Shown piece after piece: positions 1 through 6,151 of a DNA stretch of 13,253 bases. The position numbers and the translations under genes were made by a program. Source of the DNA: an uncultured Collinsella sp. (GTDB taxonomy: Bacteria > Actinomycetota > Coriobacteriia > Coriobacteriales > Coriobacteriaceae). The stretch's first letter is position 1. Each line of letters starts with the position of its first letter. The DNA lies in NCBI GenBank assembly GCA_902494945.1, contig CABUVF010000042.1:1-13253 (forward strand). The letters run 5' to 3'. The notes below the pieces were generated by a model. It was not told the origin of the DNA. It saw only the letters and a program-made list of their open reading frames with translations, and ran no database searches.

Positions 1-255
1 ATTCTGCCGCAGACATTTAAGACGATCATTCCGGCGCTGTTTAGCCAGTGCACGACCGTCATCAAGGACAGCTCGTATCTTTCGGGCATTAACGTGGCCG
101 AGCTCATGTACACGGCAAACGTCGTGATGGCCCACGCGATCGACCTGTCGCAGGTGCTTATGCTCTACGGCCTGGTGTTTGCGATGTACTTCGTGCTCAA
201 CTTTGGTATCTCGCTGCTGGTCCGAGCTTACCAACGCCGCATCGTAGCCGCATAG
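1..255 (+). CDS. Amino-acid ABC transporter permease, C-terminal part (5' truncated)
   Basis: Frame 1 is open from the first base to a TAG at 253-255 and gives 84 residues. The peptide starts ILPQTFKTIIPALFSQ and continues with VIKDSSYLSGINVAEL and TANVVMA, the typical end of HisM/GlnP-type permeases of polar amino-acid ABC importers, just after the EAA loop that contacts the ATPase. A hydrophobic stretch around VLMLYGLVFAMYFVLNFGIS is the last membrane helix, and the basic tail (RAYQRR) should be cytoplasmic. The start and EAA loop lie outside the window, so substrate cannot be assigned. The stop codon directly abuts a 106-bp palindromic element. The family call is firm; the transported amino acid is unknown. 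Confidence 0.85.
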   Translation: MLPQTFKTIIPALFSQCTTVIKDSSYLSGINVAELMYTANVVMAHAIDLSQVLMLYGLVFAMYFVLNFGISLLVRAYQRRIVAA

Positions 256-361
256 CCTGGCTTTCCCTGGCACCCAACCTTGGCCTTCAAACCGTCGCTC
301 GCGTACCAAAGTACGCGTCGCTCCTCTTTCAGGCCAATCTTGGGCACCAGGAAAACCCAGG
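256..361. repeat. 106-bp imperfect palindromic intergenic element
   Basis: Two 30-nt arms, 256-285 and 332-361, are reverse complements with a few mismatches; shared blocks are CCTGG, TTT, CCTGG, CCCAA and TTGGCC. The centre holds a perfect 6-bp hairpin, GCGTAC-caaa-GTACGC, at 301-316. It begins at the base after the permease stop. No T-run follows the outer arms, so it does not look like a standard terminator. It may be a member of a dispersed REP/MITE-like family; copy number cannot be judged from one window. Confidence 0.6.
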
Positions 362-422
362 TACGGTATCGTGGGAATAAGAGATAAACAGCCCTTTTCT
401 CATTTGTTAGAAAGGAATCGCG

Positions 423-1046
423 ATGAGCGATCTGGAGAACAAGAAGAATCCTGTGGTCATTACCATCGCGCGCGACTTTGGCGCCGAGGGCCACGAGATT
501 GGCCGCATGCTTGCCGACGAGTTGGGGATTCCGCTGTACGATAACGAGCTGCTGGTACGTGCGTCGCTGCGCGCGGGCGAGTCGCTCGACAAGATGGCCG
601 CCTACGACGAGCGTCTGGCCGTGGAGAACATGGCGTTCCTGCCCGACCGCTACGACGCGCGTTCGTACTCGGACAAGTTGTTCCAGAAGATGAGCCAGGT
701 GATTTTGGACCTGGGCGAGACCGAGAGCTGCATTATCGAAGGCCGCCTGTCCGATTACCTGCTGCGTAACAACCCCAACCACATTGCCGTGTTGGTGACC
801 GCTCCTTTTGAGGACCGCGTCGAGATTGTGCGCAAGAAGCGTGGCCTTAATAAAAAGAAGGGCGCCAAGCTGGTCAAGCAGCAGCAGAAGGCGCGCGAGG
901 CGTTCTACAAGCGCTACAGCGCCGGAAAGTGGAAGATGACGAGCGGCAAGGACATCGTCGTCAACCGCGCCAAGTTGGGCCGCGAGGGCTGTAAAGACGT
1001 CATCGCCGCAGCCTACCGCTATAAAGTGGCGCAGCTCGAAGGCTAG
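423..1046 (+). CDS. Cytidylate kinase-like family protein
   Basis: 207 residues. The start is ATG 423, preceded by AAAGGA at 411-416. The N-terminus, VVITIARDFGAEGHEIG (residues 11-27) followed by LADELGIPLYDNELL, matches the modified nucleotide-binding loop of the Cytidylate_kin2 family, which lacks the classical GKS/T ending. Later family marks are IIEGRLSDYLLR (104-115), a FEDRVEIVRKKRG segment (129-141) resembling the CMP-kinase lid region, and the YKRYSAGKW stretch (162-170). The family is related to CMP kinase, but its substrate is generally not established, so catalysis of NMP phosphorylation is inferred only. It stands alone between a palindromic element and a strong terminator; its neighbours give no functional clue. 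It converges with nfnB. Confidence 0.82.
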   Translation: MSDLENKKNPVVITIARDFGAEGHEIGRMLADELGIPLYDNELLVRASLRAGESLDKMAAYDERLAVENMAFLPDRYDARSYSDKLFQKMSQVILDLGETESCIIEGRLSDYLLRNNPNHIAVLVTAPFEDRVEIVRKKRGLNKKKGAKLVKQQQKAREAFYKRYSAGKWKMTSGKDIVVNRAKLGREGCKDVIAAAYRYKVAQLEG

Positions 1047-1052
1047 CCGACC

Positions 1053-1099
1053 AAAACCACCACAAAGGGGACAGGCACCTTTGTGGTGGTTTTTGTTTT
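1053..1099 (+). terminator. Rho-independent terminator after the cytidylate kinase-like gene
   Basis: A perfect 16-bp stem, AAAACCACCACAAAGG (1053-1068) with its complement at 1078-1093, encloses a 9-nt loop and runs into TTTTTGTTTT. It lies 7 nt after the stop at 1046. The loop and right arm form a 21-nt stretch (1070-1090) that recurs inverted at 1390-1410 with one mismatch, so this hairpin is also one end of a larger repeat structure. Confidence 0.85.
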
Positions 1100-1149
1100 A
1101 GGCTGAGGGGAAGGCCTTGGCGGCAGTGCCTATCCTCGGCTTTTGCATA

Positions 1150-1367
1150 GTCTCGATCTGTAACACCAAGCCAGCGAAAATGGCTCTAACTGTTACAGAT
1201 TGAGATGAACCGTTCGGCCGTCAGCCCAACGTCTTGATCTGTAACACCAGGCGGCATATTTGGTCTCTAACTGTTACAGATTGAGATGCAGCGTGGCCGG
1301 CCGGCACAATATCTCAATCTGTAACAGCTGCGATGCTCAACGGGCTCCAGGTGTTACAGATCGAGAC
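1150..1367. repeat. Array of three regularly spaced 57-bp palindromic units
   Basis: The units are 1150-1206, 1231-1287 and 1311-1367. Each has 15-nt core arms of the type TCTYGATCTGTAACA and TGTTACAGATTGAGA around exactly 25 nt; core arms lie at 1151-1165/1191-1205, 1232-1246/1272-1286 and 1312-1326/1352-1366. Unit starts are 81 and 80 bp apart. Units 1 and 2 point the same way; unit 3 is inverted, judged by the asymmetric G/T positions in the arms. Those positions form G-U wobbles when the unit is read in its own orientation. Centres of units 1 and 2 share their ends (CCA... and ...CTCTAAC) but differ inside. No open frame of note runs through. Confidence 0.8.
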
Positions 1368-1389
1368 AAACTAGCCGGCCAAGTCCCCA

Positions 1390-1424
1390 ACCACCACAAA
1401 GGTGCCTGACCTCATCGTGGTGGT
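1390..1424. repeat. Inverted partner hairpin of the 1053-1093 repeat
   Basis: ACCACCAC (1390-1397) pairs with GTGGTGGT (1417-1424). The 21 nt at 1390-1410 are the reverse complement of 1070-1090 with one mismatch. The CAAAGGTGCCTG core resembles motifs seen in REP-type repeats of several bacterial groups (recollection, not checked). No T-run is attached, so it is weak as a terminator. Confidence 0.65.
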
Positions 1425-1442
1425 CGGGCGGCCGGCATAGAA

Positions 1443-1478
1443 AAAGTCCCCGCCGGGCGTGTGCTCGACGGGGACTTT
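1443..1478 (-). terminator. Rho-independent terminator of nfnAB
   Basis: AAAGTCCCCG (1443-1452) pairs with CGGGGACTTT (1469-1478). On the minus strand the stem runs straight into TTTTTCTA, a good U-tract. It lies 29 nt beyond the nfnB stop. Confidence 0.85.
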
Positions 1479-1506
1479 GCCGTTTGGTGGCTAGCGCTGC
1501 AGGTGA

Positions 1507-2916
1507 TTACTCACCCAGCAGGCTCTTGGTGATCGAAGCGGCGGCCTTCTTGCCGGCGCCCATCGCCAGAATGACCGTAGCGGCACCGGTGACGATGTCG
1601 CCGCCAGCCCAGATGCGGGGATCGGTGGTCTGGCCGGTCTCCTCGTCGGCAACGATGTAGCCCCACTTGTTGAGCTCCATCTTGCCGCCGATCTTCTTTG
1701 CGAAGGGGTTGGCGTTGGTGCCGATGGCCGAGATCGCGACGTCGCAGGGAATCTCCTCGATGGCACCCTCGATGGGCACCGGGCGACGACGGCCGGACTC
1801 GTCAGGCTCGCCGAGCTCCATCTTCTGGACCTTGACGGCGCACACGGAGCCATCCTCGCCAGCGACAAACTCGAGCGGGGAAACGAGCGGCAGAACCTCG
1901 ACGCCCTCGGCCTTGGCGTGGTGCAGCTCGGCGCGACGGCAGGGCATCTCGTCCTCGGTACGACGGTAGGCGATGATGGCGTGCTCGGCGCCCAGGCGCT
2001 TGGCGGTACGGACGGCGTCCATAGCCACGTTGCCGCCACCAAAGACGACGACGTTCTTGCCGTGCTTGGTGGGGGTGTCGTACTCGGGGAACTTGTTGGC
2101 CTTCATCAGGTTCACGCGGGTGAGGTACTCGTTGGCGAAGAAGACGTTGGGCAGGTTCTCGCCGGGGACGTTGAGGAACTTGGGCAGGCCAGCGCCGGTC
2201 GCCACGTAGATGGCGTCGAAGCCCTGCTCGAACAGCTCCTCGGCCGTGGCCATGTTGCCCACGACGGAGTTGTACTCAAACTTGACGCCCATGTCCTCCA
2301 GGCCGTCAATCTCGCGCTTGACGACCGCCTTGGGCAGACGGAACTCGGGGATGCCGTAGACCAGCACGCCGCCGCCGGTAAAGAAGGCCTCAAAGACGGT
2401 GACGTCAAAGCCGTTACGGGCGAGCTCGCCGGCGCAGGTGATGCCGGACGGGCCAGAGCCCACGACGGCGACCTTCTTGCCGTTCTTGGGGGCCATCTTG
2501 GGCGTGGAGGCGAGCTCGGGGCGGTCACCCAGGAAGCGCTCGAGCTGGCCGATGGCCACGGGCTCGGACTTCTTACCACGGATGCACTTGCCCTCGCACT
2601 GGTTCTCCTGCGGGCAGACGCGGCCGCAGATGGCGGGAAGCATGGAGTCCTCGCGGATGGTATCGAGAGCGCCGCCGAAGTCCTTCGCGCGGATCTGCTC
2701 GATAAAGCGGGGAATGTTGATGTTGACGGGGCAGCCCTCAACACAGAACGGCTTCTTGCAGTTGAGGCAGCGCTCAGCCTCGGCCAGCGCCATCTCCTCG
2801 GTGAAGCCCTTGTCGACGGGGCGGAAGTCGCAGGCGCGCTCGGCAGCCGGCTCCTCGTTATCGGGGGTGCGGGGCGACTTCATATCGGCAACGAAACGAC
2901 CGTTAACTAGTGGCAT
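1507..2916 (-). CDS. nfnB: Electron-bifurcating NADH:ferredoxin/NADP+ oxidoreductase large subunit (GltD-like)
   Basis: 469 residues, close to known NfnB lengths. It resembles the glutamate synthase small subunit, the usual automatic name. An N-terminal Fer4_20-type domain carries two four-Cys sets, C50/C53/C58/C62 and C97/C101/C107/C111, for two [4Fe-4S] clusters. The FAD motif GSGPSG is at 153-158, followed by GGGVLVYGIPEFRLPK. The NADP(H) motif GGGNVAMD is at 293-300, and the second flavin contact AGGDIVTG at 437-444. In the Nfn complex this subunit holds the bifurcating FAD and handles NADPH and ferredoxin. ATG 2916 overlaps the end of nfnA by 10 nt, implying translational coupling. With no glutamate synthase large subunit nearby and an NfnA-like partner, Nfn (or SudA-type) function is preferred over GltD. 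Confidence 0.85.
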   Translation of the reverse strand: MPLVNGRFVADMKSPRTPDNEEPAAERACDFRPVDKGFTEEMALAEAERCLNCKKPFCVEGCPVNINIPRFIEQIRAKDFGGALDTIREDSMLPAICGRVCPQENQCEGKCIRGKKSEPVAIGQLERFLGDRPELASTPKMAPKNGKKVAVVGSGPSGITCAGELARNGFDVTVFEAFFTGGGVLVYGIPEFRLPKAVVKREIDGLEDMGVKFEYNSVVGNMATAEELFEQGFDAIYVATGAGLPKFLNVPGENLPNVFFANEYLTRVNLMKANKFPEYDTPTKHGKNVVVFGGGNVAMDAVRTAKRLGAEHAIIAYRRTEDEMPCRRAELHHAKAEGVEVLPLVSPLEFVAGEDGSVCAVKVQKMELGEPDESGRRRPVPIEGAIEEIPCDVAISAIGTNANPFAKKIGGKMELNKWGYIVADEETGQTTDPRIWAGGDIVTGAATVILAMGAGKKAAASITKSLLGE

Positions 2917-3746
2917 GCGCAGCTCTTTTCCTCATAGGCCTTGAGGGACGCGCCCTCTTCGGAACGGTAAGCGGCCTGGCGGGCACGAAGGTCATCCCAG
3001 TCGACCAGGGTGGCATCGAAGTCGGGGCCGTCGACGCAAGCGAACTTGGTCACGCCGCCCACCTCGACGCGGCAGCAGCCGCACATACCGGTGCCGTCAA
3101 CCATGATGGGGTTGAGCGACGCGGTGATGGGGGTGTCGTACTTCTGGGCGGTGAGGGTCGAGAACTTCATCATCGGAACGGGGCCGACGCAGAAGACCTG
3201 GCTCACGGCCTTGTCCTGCAGCAGGCGCTCCAGCGGAGCAGTGACAACGCCCTGCTCGCCGTAGGAGCCGTCGTCAGTGGTGATGTGGATGTGGTCCTCG
3301 TCGAGGAGCTCGCGGAACTGGTCCTCCATGAGCAGGAGGTCCTTGGTGCGGGCGCCCATGATGGCGTGCACCTCGTGGCCGGTCTCGACCAGGTGCTTGG
3401 CGACCGGGAAGGCAATTGCCAGGCCGACGCCGCCGCCAATGACGGCGCAGGGGCCCTCAGCCATCTCGGTGGGAACGCCCAGCGGGCCCACGACGTCGCG
3501 CAGCGACTCGCCGGCCTCGTAGGTGGAAAGCATCTCGGTGGTCTTGCCGATCACCATGAAGATGAACTCGACCCAGCCCTCGTCACCGTTCCAGCCGGCC
3601 AGGGTAAACGGGACACGTTCGCCCGTCTCGTTGGCGCGAACCATGAGGAACTGTCCAGCGTGCGCATGCTTGGCGATTGCAGGCGCCTCGATGCGGAACT
3701 TGAACACCTTCTCCGAGAACTGCGTCTTCTCCAGGATCTTATACAT
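2907..3746 (-). CDS. nfnA: Electron-bifurcating NADH:ferredoxin/NADP+ oxidoreductase small subunit (PyrK-like)
   Basis: 279 residues, in the ferredoxin-NADP reductase/PyrK superfamily. RVPFTLAG (44-51) is the flavin-binding RxPFT motif, IGGGVGLA (103-110) begins the NAD-binding domain, and CVGPVPMM (186-193) is the usual C-terminal nucleotide contact. The [2Fe-2S] site is D217, C222, C225 and C237: an Asp stands where PyrK has its first cluster Cys, a trait of NfnA-type proteins. A further C224 lies between the ligands. The subunit accepts electrons from NADH and passes them to NfnB. ATG 3746 is preceded on the minus strand by AGAGGGG at 3751-3757. Auto-annotation may call it dihydroorotate dehydrogenase electron transfer subunit or sulfide dehydrogenase; the adjacent nfnB argues for Nfn. 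Confidence 0.85.
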   Translation of the reverse strand: MYKILEKTQFSEKVFKFRIEAPAIAKHAHAGQFLMVRANETGERVPFTLAGWNGDEGWVEFIFMVIGKTTEMLSTYEAGESLRDVVGPLGVPTEMAEGPCAVIGGGVGLAIAFPVAKHLVETGHEVHAIMGARTKDLLLMEDQFRELLDEDHIHITTDDGSYGEQGVVTAPLERLLQDKAVSQVFCVGPVPMMKFSTLTAQKYDTPITASLNPIMVDGTGMCGCCRVEVGGVTKFACVDGPDFDATLVDWDDLRARQAAYRSEEGASLKAYEEKSCACH

Positions 3747-3812
3747 AGAACCCCTCTCTTGTTAGGGCCGCCGAACCGTGCCTCCACGGAAATGGACGGT
3801 AGCCCGAATAAA

Positions 3813-3847
3813 ACCGTACGCGCACAGGCGTTGTGCAGACATACGGT
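3813..3847 (-). promoter_or_regulatory. Leader stem-loop upstream of nfnA
   Basis: On the minus strand ACCGTA (3847-3842) pairs with TACGGT (3818-3813), and inside it GCACA pairs with TGTGC around a 5-nt loop (3836-3822). A short T-rich stretch, TTTTATTC, follows. If transcription starts about 7 nt after the TATAAT box, the hairpin begins almost at the 5' end of the mRNA. It could stabilise the leader or act as a weak attenuator. Confidence 0.4.
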
Positions 3848-3851
3848 GCAA

Positions 3852-3857
3852 ATTATA
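3852..3857 (-). promoter_or_regulatory. Candidate -10 box for nfnAB
   Basis: A perfect TATAAT reads on the minus strand 106 nt before the nfnA start. No good -35 hexamer sits at 16-18 nt (the sequence there is near CGTAAG), so the call rests on the -10 box and its position. Confidence 0.45.
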
Positions 3858-3921
3858 CCCTCATGGACATGTCGCTTACGTGTGTCTTCGGCGGTCGGGA
3901 AAAGGGTTTATCCACTTCGGC

Positions 3922-4116
3922 CTACCAAAGGGGGAGAGGTTTATTTTGGCAGGTTTTATCAGGCAAAACGGCAAAGGGGGCCGGCCTCGCGCATCGGTGA
4001 GGCCGGCCCCCTTTGGGGCGTTATGCATGTATGGTGGCAGCGTGTTTATTGCGATGTGCCGACTGCGGCGTTTACGCAGATAAAACCTGCCGAAATAAAC
4101 ATCCCTAAATGGTAGG
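3922..4116. repeat. 195-bp palindromic (MITE-like) element between pth and nfnA
   Basis: Inner arms 3940-3961 and 4079-4100 are 22-nt reverse complements with one mismatch. Outer ends CCTACCA (3922-3928) and TGGTAGG (4110-4116) are perfect inverted copies, with looser similarity between the two blocks. The element starts 2 nt past the pth stop and has the pth terminator hairpin off-centre inside. No coding frame is supported. The structure suggests a non-autonomous mobile repeat, but no target duplication is clear. Confidence 0.6.
3973..4014 (-). terminator. Terminator hairpin downstream of pth
   Basis: A perfect 16-bp stem, AAAGGGGGCCGGCCTC (3973-3988) with its complement at 3999-4014, has a 10-nt loop. 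On the minus strand it ends in CCCCCTTTGCCGTTTT, an interrupted T-tract. It lies about 105 nt after the pth stop. The very strong GC stem favours termination despite the modest tail. Confidence 0.7.
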
Positions 4117-4118
4117 TT

Positions 4119-4748
4119 TTAGTGCTTGCCGTTGGCGGAGGCGGAGCCGTTGACGTGGTCGCGGGCATAGATCACGCCGTGCACGATTGCCAGGCCGGCG
4201 GCGTCTGCGGCGCGGGCGCAGGTGTCCTGGAAGTCCTCGGCCTCGCGGGCGCGCAGCTGCTTGAGCACGTAGTCGGCGACAGCCATCTTGCCGGGAGGGT
4301 TGCCGATACCGGTGCGGATGCGGCTGAAGTCGCGGCTGCCCATCTTGTCGATGATGGAGCGCAGGCCGTTGTGGCCGGCGTGGCCGCCGCCCACCTTAAC
4401 ACGCACATCGCCGGCGGGAATATCGAGCTCGTCGTGGATTACGAGCAGCTCCTCGGCCTTGATTTTGTACTCGCGGCAGAGCTTGGAGATGGGGCCGCCC
4501 GAGGTGTTCATGTATGACTGCGGCTTGACCAGCACAATCTGGCGCTTGCCGCCCTCTTCCTCGGCATCGTTGATATTGATGAGCGCGACCTCGGCGCCGG
4601 CCTGGTTTTTCCAGTACGTGACGCCGGCCTGACGGGCCAGCTCATCGATCGCCTTAAAGCCGGCGTTGTGGCGGGTCTCGGCATATTCCTCACCCGGGTT
4701 GCCGAGTCCGGCAACCATGCGAATCTTAAGCGGCTGTGCAGCTGCCAT
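4119..4748 (-). CDS. pth: Peptidyl-tRNA hydrolase
   Basis: 209 residues, slightly longer than the usual 185-200 owing to a short acidic insert (DAEEEGG, 61-67) and a C-terminal tail. The enzyme cleaves peptidyl-tRNA released by stalled ribosomes and frees tRNA. Conserved marks: GLGNPG (14-19), Y22, catalytic H27 in TRHNAGF, KPQSYMN (75-81), D106 in HDELDIP, GGGHAGHNGLRS (120-131) and FSRIRTGIGNPP (141-152). ATG 4748 is preceded by GAAAGGAAG at 4752-4760 on the minus strand. It follows glmU and prs in transcription order, a cluster also known in Bacillus, but a strong hairpin separates it from prs, so it probably has some independent transcription. Confidence 0.95.
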   Translation of the reverse strand: MAAAQPLKIRMVAGLGNPGEEYAETRHNAGFKAIDELARQAGVTYWKNQAGAEVALININDAEEEGGKRQIVLVKPQSYMNTSGGPISKLCREYKIKAEELLVIHDELDIPAGDVRVKVGGGHAGHNGLRSIIDKMGSRDFSRIRTGIGNPPGKMAVADYVLKQLRAREAEDFQDTCARAADAAGLAIVHGVIYARDHVNGSASANGKH

Positions 4749-4866
4749 AGGCTTCCTTTCGTTACATAAGTAGTTCGTTCAACGACAAAGGCTACCACGC
4801 CCGCCGAAGGCGAGACTTCGTTTCAGCGAAATCCCACCAGACAAAAGCGCGGCCGCGGCAGAGCGA

Positions 4867-4944
4867 GCCGCCGGAACAGAAGAAACCCCCGCGCGACCTT
4901 TGCGAAGCAAGGGGGAGCGCGGGGGTTTCTTCTGTTCCGGCGGC
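4867..4944 (-). terminator. Very long hairpin terminator after prs
   Basis: A perfect 28-bp stem (4867-4894 with 4917-4944) has a 22-nt loop that can pair further (CCTTTGC/GCAAGG with a bulge). On the minus strand the inner CCCCCGCGC/GCGCGGGGG stem is followed by TTTCTTCTGTT, which would serve as the U-tract; the outer GC-rich pairs extend well beyond a minimal terminator. It starts 29 nt after the prs stop and reads as a terminator on both strands. Confidence 0.75.
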
Positions 4945-4972
4945 GATGCGCCGGGTTGCAAGGACGATGCGA

Positions 4973-5959
4973 CTACAGCGCGAAGTCGCCGCCGACGAGC
5001 GTGGAGACGGGCTCCTCGTGGTAAACGGCGGAGATGGCCTGAGCGAACTCCTCGGCGACCGAGATAGTCTTGATCTTGCCGCCGACCTCGACGGGGATGG
5101 CGTCGGTGACGACGCACTCGACGATGGGGGCATCGTTCAGGCGCTCGATGGCCGGACCGGAGAAGATGCCGTGGGTGGCGCAGACGTAGATGTCGCCGGC
5201 GCCCATAGCCTTGAGCTCCTTGACGTTGGCGCACAGGGTGCCAGCGGTGTCGATCATGTCGTCGTTGATGATGCAGGTCTTGCCCTTGATGTCACCGATG
5301 ATGCCCATGACCTCGGCGGCGTTGTGGCGCGGACGGCCCTTGTGGGCGATGGCCAGGTCGCAGCCGAGCATGTCGGACAGCTTCTTGGCGGCCTTGGCGC
5401 GACCCACGTCGGGGGAGACGACAACCAGGTTGTCGGTGTCGAAGTGCATGTCGTTGTAGTACTGGCCAAATAGCGGCAGTGCGGACAGGTGGTTAACCGG
5501 GATATCGAAGAAGCCCTGGATCTGGCCCTGGTGCAGGTCGAGGGTGATGATGCGGTTGACGCCGGCACGCTCGAGCAGGTTGGCGACGAGGCGGGCGGTG
5601 ATGGGCTCGCGCGGGCCGGCCTTGCGGTCCTGGCGGGCATAGCCGTAGTGGGTGATAACGGCGGTGATGGAGCGGGCGGATGCGCGCTTGGCAGCGTCGG
5701 TGGCGATGAGCAGCTCCATGAGCATGTCGTTGACGTTGCCGCCGGCCACGGACTGAATCAGGAAGACGTCGGCGCCGCGGACGGTCTCGTCGTAGCGGGC
5801 GTAAATCTCACCATTGGCGAACTGCTTTAGCGTAAGGCCCGAAAGCTCGACCCCAAGGTACTCAGCAATCTTCTGAGCGAGGGGACGGTTGGAGGAACCG
5901 GAATACACGCGGATGGACTTGCGCATATTCTCCGACTTCTCGGGATCATTAATCGGCAT
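4973..5959 (-). CDS. prs: Ribose-phosphate pyrophosphokinase (PRPP synthase)
   Basis: 328 residues, class I size with a short N-terminal extension before MRKSIRVYSGSSN. It transfers pyrophosphate from ATP to ribose 5-phosphate, making PRPP for purine, pyrimidine, NAD, His and Trp synthesis. Motifs: FANGEIYAR (47-55), the ATP-binding YARQDRK (107-113), metal-binding DLHQGQIQGFF (141-151), and the PRPP loop DDMIDTAGTL (233-242). The flexible catalytic loop is HKGRPRHN (206-213), keeping the key Lys207 and Arg209 but with Gly where many homologues have Arg. ATG 5959 has AAAGGAG at 5967-5973 ahead of it; an internal Met12 is a weaker alternative. It lies downstream of glmU, with a hairpin terminator in the 192-bp gap. 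Confidence 0.95.
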   Translation of the reverse strand: MPINDPEKSENMRKSIRVYSGSSNRPLAQKIAEYLGVELSGLTLKQFANGEIYARYDETVRGADVFLIQSVAGGNVNDMLMELLIATDAAKRASARSITAVITHYGYARQDRKAGPREPITARLVANLLERAGVNRIITLDLHQGQIQGFFDIPVNHLSALPLFGQYYNDMHFDTDNLVVVSPDVGRAKAAKKLSDMLGCDLAIAHKGRPRHNAAEVMGIIGDIKGKTCIINDDMIDTAGTLCANVKELKAMGAGDIYVCATHGIFSGPAIERLNDAPIVECVVTDAIPVEVGGKIKTISVAEEFAQAISAVYHEEPVSTLVGGDFAL

Positions 5960-6005
5960 TACCCTTCTCCTTTATACATCGAATGCCATATAGATGCCTT
6001 GTTGC

Positions 6006-6011
6006 ATTGTA
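6006..6011 (-). promoter_or_regulatory. Possible -10 box for prs
   Basis: TACAAT reads on the minus strand 46 nt before the prs start and after the glmU terminator. No convincing -35 box is present at the right distance, so this is tentative. A promoter of its own would fit the terminator between glmU and prs. Confidence 0.3.
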
Positions 6012-6103
6012 ACCGCGCGGCGGGGTTTATCGGGTCCTGATAACGTCTTTACCGCCAACGGACACGAACCGACCACTCATCCGGTTGCGCAGGTCACGAT
6101 AGA

Positions 6104-6136
6104 AAAAGGAGCCGCCCCCATGGAGCAGCTCCTTTT
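6104..6136 (-). terminator. Rho-independent terminator after glmU
   Basis: AAAAGGAGC (6104-6112) pairs with GCTCCTTTT (6128-6136) around a 15-nt loop. On the minus strand the stem runs into TTTTTCTATCG. It lies 15 nt beyond the glmU stop. Confidence 0.8.
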
Positions 6137-6151
6137 GTGCTTGGTAAAACG

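Noticed and set aside
1150..1367. CRISPR array
   Set aside because: The repeats are short, alternate in orientation and two of the intervening segments resemble each other; there are no cas genes and only six arms.
1918..2910. Long open frame opposite nfnB (and similar ones opposite nfnA, prs and glmU)
   Set aside because: Long antisense frames are expected in high-GC coding DNA; their proteins are low-complexity and the real genes on the other strand have full motifs.
1507..2916. True glutamate synthase small subunit (gltD)
   Set aside because: No large subunit is nearby and the gene overlaps an NfnA/PyrK-like partner, which fits Nfn better.
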